Assembly (NCBI GenBank): GCA_031272575.1
Contig: JAISTO010000119.1
Coordinates: 1 to 12,233 of the forward strand
Source of the DNA: Treponema sp.
Lineage (GTDB): Bacteria > Spirochaetota > Spirochaetia > Treponematales > Breznakiellaceae
DNA length: 12,233 nt
Direction: 5' to 3'
Position numbers and translations under genes: made by a program. How positions within the stretch are numbered: the stretch's first letter is position 1; every line of letters begins with the position of its first letter. The notes under the pieces were generated by a model that worked only from the letters and a program-made list of their open reading frames with translations, ran no database searches and was not told where the DNA came from. Shown here piece after piece: positions 5,061-10,695 of the stretch.

Positions 5061-6953
5061 ATGCTGCGTCACTTTTGTGCCGTTATCTGCGCCGCGCTCT
5101 GCGCCGCGCTGCTCGCGGGCTGCGTCCGGCAGGAAGAACTCACGCTCGAGGAGATAGAGGCGCGCCTTGCCGGTGTGCAACTGCCCCTCGAAGGCGAGAC
5201 CCCGCGCCCCGGGGAACGGGAGGCGCGCCCTGCCGCTGCGCGGAAAGCCCTTGCGGGCGTTGTGGAGCGGCCCTGGACCGGCGCGCCCTGGGTGCAGGGC
5301 AGAGTCGGCGGTCTCTGGCGGGACACGCTCGCTTCCGACCCGAAAAGCTTCAACCTGCACATAGCGGAGCGGGACAGCGCGACCTCCGGCATCATGGGTA
5401 TGCTGCAGGACTGGCTCTTCGACTACGATGTCATTGCGCGGGAATGGAAACCCCGCGCGGCCGCCTTTACTATCACTGTTGATGAAGAAGCGGGTACCCT
5501 CGATCTGCTCTGCACCCTGCGGGACGACCTCTACTGGAGTTTTTATATGCGCGACGAAAAAATTCCGGTCACCAGCGATGACGTGCTCTTCTGGTACAAC
5601 GAAATCGAGGGCAACGCGGAATTTGAAAGTTCCGGCTACAACGGTCAATTTTTATTGATGCAGGACGGCACACCCGCGCACATCGATATCGAAAAGATTG
5701 ACGACAAGCGCTTCGTGTTTCACTTTCCGCGCATAGTGGCGGAGCCGCTGCTCACGACGAACCGCTCGCTCGCGCCGCGTTACGGCTACGAAGATGCGCT
5801 AAGGGGGGGGGGCGTACAAGCGGTACTCGACCTCTACAGCATCGAGACGAAGCCGGCCGCGCTCCCCTCCTGCGGCAGGTACTTCCTTAGCCACTACGAG
5901 CCCGGGCTCTGGCTCGTGTACAGCCGCAACGCGGACTACTGGGAAAAAGACGAGGCCGGTACCGCGCTCCCCTATATCGAGCAGGAGACGCTTCGAATCA
6001 TTCAGGATGAAAACACCAACCTGCTCCTCTTCAAACAGGGTGACAGCGAAGCGTACGCGCCGCGGCCCGAAGACCTTGACGAACTCACCAGCAAAAAAAA
6101 TCCTGACTATACGGTCTTCGGCAGCGGGGGCGCGCTGAGCGCCAATTTCTGGACCTTCAACCAAAACCCCGCGCGGGACCACACCGCGCAGTACGAGTGG
6201 TTCACGCAAAAAGAGTTCCGTCAGGCAATGAGTTGTCTGCTGAACCGCGAGCGCATCATCGCGCAGGTATACCGCGGCCTTGCCGAACCCCAGACCGGCT
6301 TCTTCCCGGAGCCGAACCCGTTCTTCAATCCGAACATCACCCTGCGGTACTTGTACAACCCGGAACGAGCGCTCGCGCTCCTCGCGTCTATCGGCATGAC
6401 GCGGGATGGGGGGGGGGTACTGCGCGACGAACAAGGCCGCGCCGTCGAGTTCGCGCTCACGATCCGCTCCGAGAGTACGATCTACTCTGACATCGCGTCG
6501 ATCATTATGACGGAACTCGCGCAGGCGGGAATCAAAGTCAACATCAGAGTGATCGATTTTCAAAAAATGGTCGAGCAGTTATTTTCAACATTTGAATGGG
6601 ATTCCATGTTGATGGGACTATCCGGCAGCAACATATTCCCCACGCAGGGGAGCAATGTCTGGCCCTCGGACGGCAACCTGCACCTCTGGTACCCCAGCCA
6701 GGAAAGTCCGGCGACCGCATGGGAGGCGCGTATCGATCACCTTTATAACGAGGGCGCGTACACTATCGACAAGGAAAAAGCACAGGCGATCTGGGACGAG
6801 TATCAGGCGATCATCCTGGAGCAGTGCCCGATCATTTATCTGGTGCGGCCCCGCAGTTTCCGCGCGCTCAGCAGCCGCTGGGATCTGTCCAACGTGTATT
6901 TTGATTCGATCAACGGTTTTGAAACCACAAGGATTTTTCTGCGGGAAGAATAA
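5061..6953 (+). CDS. ABC transporter family-5 (oligopeptide-type) solute-binding lipoprotein
   Basis: This 630-aa periplasmic or membrane-anchored substrate-binding protein is likely for peptides or related solutes. The signal peptide MLRHFCAVICAALCAALLAGC ends in a canonical LAGC lipobox with Cys21. A Pro/Arg/Glu-rich linker follows (about 45-75). The SBP_bac_5 fold then runs to near the C-terminus. Typical features are an N-terminal lobe (LASDPKSFNLHIAE), PVTSDDVLFWYNEI, the NADYWEKDE...LPYIE segment with RIIQDENTNLLLFKQGDSEAY, and EFRQAMSCLLNRERIIAQVYRG. The length is normal for the family. Two runs of ten G fall inside the frame: 5803-5812 (codons 248-251) and 6408-6417 (codons 450-453). 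A one-base change in either would truncate the protein. The MATE gene starts six bases after its stop. No permease or ATPase gene is in the window. Substrate unknown. Confidence 0.93.
   Translation: MLRHFCAVICAALCAALLAGCVRQEELTLEEIEARLAGVQLPLEGETPRPGEREARPAAARKALAGVVERPWTGAPWVQGRVGGLWRDTLASDPKSFNLHIAERDSATSGIMGMLQDWLFDYDVIAREWKPRAAAFTITVDEEAGTLDLLCTLRDDLYWSFYMRDEKIPVTSDDVLFWYNEIEGNAEFESSGYNGQFLLMQDGTPAHIDIEKIDDKRFVFHFPRIVAEPLLTTNRSLAPRYGYEDALRGGGVQAVLDLYSIETKPAALPSCGRYFLSHYEPGLWLVYSRNADYWEKDEAGTALPYIEQETLRIIQDENTNLLLFKQGDSEAYAPRPEDLDELTSKKNPDYTVFGSGGALSANFWTFNQNPARDHTAQYEWFTQKEFRQAMSCLLNRERIIAQVYRGLAEPQTGFFPEPNPFFNPNITLRYLYNPERALALLASIGMTRDGGGVLRDEQGRAVEFALTIRSESTIYSDIASIIMTELAQAGIKVNIRVIDFQKMVEQLFSTFEWDSMLMGLSGSNIFPTQGSNVWPSDGNLHLWYPSQESPATAWEARIDHLYNEGAYTIDKEKAQAIWDEYQAIILEQCPIIYLVRPRSFRALSSRWDLSNVYFDSINGFETTRIFLREE
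5803..5812. repeat. 10-G homopolymer inside the solute-binding-protein gene
   Basis: Ten consecutive G in the coding strand, read AGG GGG GGG GGC (Arg-Gly-Gly-Gly) between YEDAL and VQAVLDLY. The frame is intact at this length. Confidence 0.95.
6408..6417. repeat. Second 10-G homopolymer inside the solute-binding-protein gene
   Basis: Ten consecutive G after GAT, read GGG GGG GGG G.. (Asp-Gly-Gly-Gly-Val), in the loop between the LLASIGMTRD and VLRDEQGRAVEF segments. The frame is intact at this length. Confidence 0.95.
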
Positions 6954-6959
6954 AACAGC

Positions 6960-8297
6960 ATGACAAAAAACTTAACCATAGGCAGCCCCGCCGCGCTGAT
7001 CCTGTCTTTCACCATTCCGCTTCTCATTGGGAACTTGTTCCAGCAGTTTTACAATATGGCGGACGCGCTTATCGTGGGAAGGACGATTAGTTACAACGCG
7101 CTCGCGGCGGTGGGCTGCACCGGCAGCATCGTGTTTTTCATCCTGGGCTTCGTGTTCGGGTTTACCCAGGGGACGTCGATTATCACGGCGCAGCGTTTCG
7201 GCGCGGGAGACGAGGCGCGCGTGAAGCAGAGTTTCGCGGCGAACATCGTGCTGGCAGGGGGCCTCACCGTGATCATGACCTTGGTCGGCGGCTTTCTGGC
7301 GCGCCCCATGCTCCTCCTGCTCCGCACCCCGCCGGAAATTCTGGAGGACGCGGCCGGCTACCTCAGCATCATTTTTTGGGGGATTGCGGCAGCCGTGCTC
7401 TTCAACCTCTGCTCGAATATCATGCGGGCCGTGGGGGACAGCCGCACCCCGCTCATCTTCCTGGTGATCGCCTGCCTGGTGAACATCGCGCTCGACTTCG
7501 CGTTCATCCTGCTCTTCGGCCTGGGGGTGCGGGGCGCTGCCTACGCGACCGTCTTCGCCCAGGTGATCGCGGGCGTATCCTGCCTGCCGGTAATCCGCGC
7601 GAAGATGCCGGTACTCCGTATCAGAGCCGCGGACCTGCGGGTCTCACGCGCGGAATGCATCGCGCACCTCAAAGTGGCGCTCCCCATGGGCTTCCAGATG
7701 AGCATCATCGCCATCGGCGTCATCGCGATGCAGTTCGCGCTGAACGGGCTGGGGGTCGCCGCAGTCGCCGCGGTTACGGCCGCGCAGAAGATCGACATGG
7801 TCGCCACCATGCCGCTGAACTCGTTCGGCGCGACCATGGCCACCTACACCGCGCAGAATTACGGGGCCGGCAAGATCGCCCGCATCCGCAAGGGCATGAT
7901 CCAGTGCTTCATCATGTCCGGCTCTTTCAGCGTCGTTATGGGGATAGTCTTTGTCTTCACCGGCAGGGCGCTCTCGTCAATCTTTATTACCGGCAACCCG
8001 GAGGCGATTGACCTTTCGTACCGCTACCTCGTCCTCAACGGCGCGTTCTATATCGTGCTCGCGCTGCTCTTTATCTGCCGCAACAGTCTGCAGGGCCTGG
8101 GCAACGCGCTCGTCCCCACCATCGCCGGCGTTATGGAACTGGTTATGCGTATGCTCGGCGCGGTGCTGCTGTCCGCAAGTCTCGGCTTCCTGGGCATCTG
8201 CCTGGCAAGCCCCCTGGCCTGGATCGGCGCCGCGGTTCCCATGGCCATCGCGGTAACGCTCGCGGTGAAGAAACTGCACCGCGGGGGCGGGGGGTAA
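6960..8297 (+). CDS. MATE-family multidrug/metabolite efflux transporter
   Basis: This 445-aa inner-membrane cation-coupled exporter has the usual MATE length and about twelve hydrophobic segments in two homologous halves. Family marks are the N-terminal GSPAALILSFTIPLLIGNLF followed by QQFYNMADALIVGR, AQRFGAGDEARVKQS after TM2, SNIMRAVGDSRTPL in the middle of the first half, and their second-half counterparts TYTAQNYGAGKIARIRKG and NSLQGLGNALVPTIAGV. It starts six bases after the solute-binding-protein stop with only a weak GGAAG upstream, so it probably depends on transcription and translation from the upstream gene. The C-terminus ends in HRGGGG from a G-rich stretch. The substrate cannot be read from sequence. 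Pairing a solute-binding protein with a MATE exporter rather than ABC permeases is unusual. Confidence 0.93.
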   Translation: MTKNLTIGSPAALILSFTIPLLIGNLFQQFYNMADALIVGRTISYNALAAVGCTGSIVFFILGFVFGFTQGTSIITAQRFGAGDEARVKQSFAANIVLAGGLTVIMTLVGGFLARPMLLLLRTPPEILEDAAGYLSIIFWGIAAAVLFNLCSNIMRAVGDSRTPLIFLVIACLVNIALDFAFILLFGLGVRGAAYATVFAQVIAGVSCLPVIRAKMPVLRIRAADLRVSRAECIAHLKVALPMGFQMSIIAIGVIAMQFALNGLGVAAVAAVTAAQKIDMVATMPLNSFGATMATYTAQNYGAGKIARIRKGMIQCFIMSGSFSVVMGIVFVFTGRALSSIFITGNPEAIDLSYRYLVLNGAFYIVLALLFICRNSLQGLGNALVPTIAGVMELVMRMLGAVLLSASLGFLGICLASPLAWIGAAVPMAIAVTLAVKKLHRGGGG

Positions 8298-8331
8298 TGG
8301 GGTAGGGAGGAGGCACGGTGAAAGATTTATT

Positions 8332-8457
8332 TCACTGTTCCACCCCTGCGCTGTTAAACTTCCTGACAATCCAGTCGTTGCCGCTTTCAGGCGATACAAG
8401 ATTAGAGGCATAACCGTACATATAGACATTGCTGCTGGTATCCATGACAAAGAGGCT
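8332..8457 (-). pseudogene. Fragment of a beta-propeller-like repeat protein
   Basis: The frame reads SLFVMDTSSNVYMYGYASNL followed by a DWIVRKFNSAGVEQ segment and a stop at 8334-8332. The pattern (D-x-x-x-N-V-Y-x-x-G-Y ... DWxxxKFxxxG) resembles one blade of SBBP or propeller-type repeat proteins of surface or secreted type. Only about one repeat remains, with no signal peptide and no Shine-Dalgarno before the only internal ATG (8445). It begins right at the stop codon of the HNH gene. It is most likely the 3' remnant of a larger gene. The assignment is from pattern only. Confidence 0.4.
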
Positions 8458-8897
8458 TACTCTTCCCCTTTCCCCGGATGCCGAATCAGCCTGTGATCCT
8501 CTTCTGTTATCCAGAGAAGGTTTTCGGGTTTGTTGATCGTTCCATCGTTGACAATGTGATGCACCTGCCAGCCAGACGCATCCTCCGCAGGACATTCGCA
8601 CCAGGTTTCCGCGACAAACCGGTACACCGGGTACTCACCATTCCTACCCGGAATTTTGATCCACCAGTATCCCGGTTCCACTTCATAAGGGGGAATAACC
8701 TGCCCATCAATTTTGACGGTCCCACAATTCCCGACCTCAATTTTGAGGCTTTTGCCCTTTTCACTTTCCCAGAAAGCCCGGGAATTCAAAAGCGCGTGTT
8801 TGGAGTTTTTAGGGTAGTCCCTAAAGACCTCCTCTTTTTTGACGATCCCGTTGAGTTCGTCGATCGTGTAGTGCACGATGTGAGAAACTTTTGCCAT
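8457..8897 (-). CDS. HNH endonuclease, NUMOD4/HNH_3-like
   Basis: This 146-aa protein has an HNH nuclease motif at its C-terminus: His113-His114 in VHHIVNDGT, Asn126 in PENLLWIT, and His135. The preceding part, with a GTVKIDG strand (59-65), GYWWIKIPGRNG (86-97) and VYRFVAETW (91-99), has the order of NUMOD4 plus HNH_3 proteins of phages and homing endonucleases. These typically nick or cut DNA using a metal bound by the HNH residues. The start is set by a perfect AGGAGG Shine-Dalgarno (complement of 8903-8908) six bases or so before the ATG. It stands alone, downstream of the secreted-protein gene on the same strand and upstream of a gene fragment, which is the setting of a mobile nuclease gene. 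Actual cutting and mobility are inferred. Confidence 0.85.
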   Translation of the reverse strand: MAKVSHIVHYTIDELNGIVKKEEVFRDYPKNSKHALLNSRAFWESEKGKSLKIEVGNCGTVKIDGQVIPPYEVEPGYWWIKIPGRNGEYPVYRFVAETWCECPAEDASGWQVHHIVNDGTINKPENLLWITEEDHRLIRHPGKGEE

Positions 8898-9039
8898 TAC
8901 AGCCTCCTATACGCCGTCCTTTTCGGCGCTTAAGCACGGCACTGAATGCCGCGCTCTCCTATAAAATCCGCCCCGCGTACGCAGGGCGGTGGGGTACGAA
9001 TTGATCCTGTTGTGCCTGAAACAACAATGTAGGATACTG
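8898..9039 (-). other. Hairpin-rich intergenic region upstream of the HNH gene
   Basis: The 142-bp gap holds three dyads: CGCCG/CGGCG (8912-8928, just before the HNH Shine-Dalgarno), GCACGGCA/TGCCGCGC (about 8935-8955, one wobble), and the strong palindrome at 8968-8989. A possible -10 (TATAGG) overlaps the HNH Shine-Dalgarno, but I do not trust it as a promoter. Confidence 0.4.
8961..8989 (-). terminator. Probable terminator of the VanZ-like/secreted-protein operon
   Basis: A near-perfect 22-bp palindrome (8968-8989): CCGCCC and GGGCGG arms around GCGTACGC. On the minus strand it is followed by ATTTTAT (8961-8967). It lies about 50 bp after the stop of the gene at 9040. The T run is short, so efficiency is uncertain. 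Confidence 0.5.
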
Positions 9040-9924
9040 TTACTTCAATGGTACAGGTAACAACAAATCAGAACCTAAGGTATCCAATAACTTTTGAGAG
9101 CCGGTCAAAAGTGTACTCACGAGAGCTTTGTAGTTTTCATTCTTTACCGAACTATACACAGAAGCAAATGCCAGTTGTTCTTCTCGTGTAATAACTCTTA
9201 CCTGACCATTATCAAAAGAGAGACGATCTCTTGCAGTTTCGTCATAGTAGGCAGATTCAGCATTTGAAACGGCAATGACAAAATTGAGGTAATCCGTTGC
9301 CGCAATGACGATATTTTTTGCCAAGCCCAAAGCGATACGTTTGTTGACTGCCTCAATAAGTTCCTTGCCTTCTCTTATAGCAGCATCTAACATTTCTGAA
9401 TTCTCTGGCGTTCTGTGCGATTCTCCATCCGCTATTATCTTCGCCAACTGAGAATTCCTGTACGCAAGAAGTTTTTCTATCACTGACTTCTCATCAGGGC
9501 AAGGACCAGTTTCTGTAATCCCCCAGTCAATCGTTCCATCAGACCAGCATGTCCCAAATGTATTGATGTACTGAAACGACTCTTCATATGTATTGAATAA
9601 TTCAACGACAAGCTTCAAATATTCCGGCATACTGTCTGGGTTTCTGGCATAACGAGCCAGAGAAAACCATGCCTCAGAATACGAGTTCACATCGCGTGTT
9701 GCATCAAAAATTGAGTCATGCAACTTTAGCCTGTTCTGTGTCGGGTTTTCCGACTCATATTCCTCAACTACAGGAATATCAGAAGAGGAATGTCCATTTT
9801 GTTGAGACATTACTGACTCAGCATCCGATGACAGGAAAGCGTCAAAAGTCCCGCTCCCCAGCGCCAGGAATACAAAAAGTGTCAGTACCATGACTGACAC
9901 ACCGTGTTTAAGATTGATACGCAT
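9040..9924 (-). CDS. Secreted helical protein of unknown function
   Basis: This 294-aa protein is not recognised. The start is set at 9924 (MRINLKHGVS) by a GGAGGA Shine-Dalgarno (complement of 9931-9936) six bases upstream; a longer frame to 9966 lacks such a signal. Residues 1-26 form a signal peptide or N-terminal anchor with the hydrophobic core VMVLTLFVFLALG. The mature part begins Ser/Glu-rich and is predicted mostly alpha-helical (for example EYLKLVVELFNTYEESF and EMLDAAIREGKELIEAVNKR). Two cysteines, Cys126 (FGTCWSDG) and Cys142 (TGPCPDEK), could form a disulfide. It overlaps the end of the VanZ-like gene by 17 bases, suggesting translational coupling. It is visibly A+T-rich: 9181-9240 has 23 G/C of 60, against 43 of 60 at 7501-7560 in the MATE gene. 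That suggests separate acquisition. Confidence 0.85.
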   Translation of the reverse strand: MRINLKHGVSVMVLTLFVFLALGSGTFDAFLSSDAESVMSQQNGHSSSDIPVVEEYESENPTQNRLKLHDSIFDATRDVNSYSEAWFSLARYARNPDSMPEYLKLVVELFNTYEESFQYINTFGTCWSDGTIDWGITETGPCPDEKSVIEKLLAYRNSQLAKIIADGESHRTPENSEMLDAAIREGKELIEAVNKRIALGLAKNIVIAATDYLNFVIAVSNAESAYYDETARDRLSFDNGQVRVITREEQLAFASVYSSVKNENYKALVSTLLTGSQKLLDTLGSDLLLPVPLK

Positions 9925-10526
9925 ATCGTATCCTCCTTTGCAAAAACATATATACCACGCCTTCAACGAAGGCGAAGAAACCCATAGCGAACAAATCCCA
10001 AAAGTCGAAAGTGCCGGGAATAATATGAAAGTATTGAAGCAACTCTAACAGCAGCGCGGCGACGTAGACCGCATAAAGGTAATGGGTGGCGGTGGCAGGA
10101 TTTTCGAGCCAGAGCGCGCGGATGCAGAGTATGCAGGAAAGCAGCCATAGCCCGTCCGGCAGTGAATAGATGCAAAAGGCAGCGAGTGCAGATCCCCCTG
10201 CCGCGGGGGTGTAAAACTCTGCCAGAAATGCGGGTGTGCCGACCAGGGAGAACATCAGCAGGTCCCTGCCACGGAAAAATGCGTAGAGAGCGCCTCCCGC
10301 CGCAAGCGCGGCAAGCGCCGCTGCCCAGAGGATGCCCCGTATAAGGGCGTGTTGTTTCGGTAGTATACCGGGGGATGGATTATCGTGTTTCAGGCCTGGG
10401 CGGGGGGGGAGGTAGAGATGCCTTTTGGGAAATTGGAGATATTTGCATATCTCGCCGCGAGAATCGGGCCGCTTTAGCGGGTGCAAAAGCGCCGCCTTTA
10501 ATGTGGGCAAAAAGTGCCGTTGTCAT
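9908..10526 (-). CDS. VanZ-like membrane protein, start and body in different frames across a poly-C tract
   Basis: The body (about 145 aa) has four hydrophobic segments: ALIRGILWAAALAALAAGGA, SALAAFCIYSLPDGLWLLSC, YLYAVYVAALLLELLQYFHI and FDFWDLFAMGFFAFVEGVVY. The E-x-x-Q, G-x-FD-x-x-DL pattern in the last two fits VanZ-like proteins, a family named for teicoplanin resistance whose usual function is unknown. The conserved frame (9908-10510) has only a TTG at its head with no Shine-Dalgarno. A good promoter, an AAAGGAG (10536-10542) and an ATG (10526-10524) lie one frame away; that frame runs through an 8-C tract (10402-10409) and stops at a TAA near 10379. With seven C the ATG frame would continue into the body, giving about 205 aa. 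It is either phase-off, or carries a sequencing or true frameshift. It leads the operon with the secreted protein at 9924. Confidence 0.7.
10402..10409. repeat. 8-base G:C homopolymer at the VanZ-like frame break
   Basis: Eight G on the plus strand, so C in the gene. It lies between the Shine-Dalgarno-supported ATG (10526) and the transmembrane body. Seven or ten bases would join the two frames; eight does not. Confidence 0.9.
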
Positions 10527-10579
10527 CGCACAAGTCTCCTTTGATGCCCCCCTTGAGGGGAATTCCTGCTTACCGAATA

Positions 10580-10608
10580 AGTCTACACGAAGTCGAAAAA
10601 AGTGTCAA
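10580..10608 (-). promoter_or_regulatory. Sigma-70-type promoter for the VanZ-like operon
   Basis: On the minus strand, -35 TTGACA (complement of 10603-10608), exactly 17 bases, then -10 TAGACT (10580-10585). The leader of about 45 bases contains a small CCCC-TCAA-GGGG hairpin (10549-10560) before the AAAGGAG Shine-Dalgarno and ATG at 10526. Confidence 0.7.
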
Positions 10609-10660
10609 GGGGGGCAGCGCCCCTCACTCGCCCGCGCCGCGCCCCCGCACCGTAGCGCCC

Positions 10661-10689
10661 TTGACCTAAGCCCCCCACTCCGCTATACT
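10661..10689 (+). promoter_or_regulatory. Promoter of the AAA-like gene, leaderless type
   Basis: TTGACC (10661-10666), 17 bases, TATACT (10684-10689), then only ctcccc before the ATG at 10696. Transcription would start at the A of the ATG, so there is no room for a Shine-Dalgarno. It is divergent from the VanZ-like promoter, whose -35 is about 50 bp away. Confidence 0.75.
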
Positions 10690-10695
10690 CTCCCC

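Noticed and set aside
4478..5482. Plus-strand 334-codon open frame across the intergenic repeats
   Set aside because: It consists of translated tandem repeats (RKPRNDGV) and then an out-of-frame reading of the solute-binding-protein gene.
8318..8335. GTGAAA/TTTCAC hairpin as terminator of the MATE gene
   Set aside because: A six-pair A/T-rich stem with no following T run is too weak to call.
9925..9966. Upstream start for the secreted protein (MKAWYICFCKGG)
   Set aside because: No Shine-Dalgarno there; GGAGGA plus a signal peptide clearly mark 9924.
10418..10477. Short plus-strand frame starting MPFGKLEIFAYL after the G tract, which resembles a Shine-Dalgarno
   Set aside because: Nineteen codons only, lying antisense in the VanZ-like leader. 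The G tract is better explained as the frame break.
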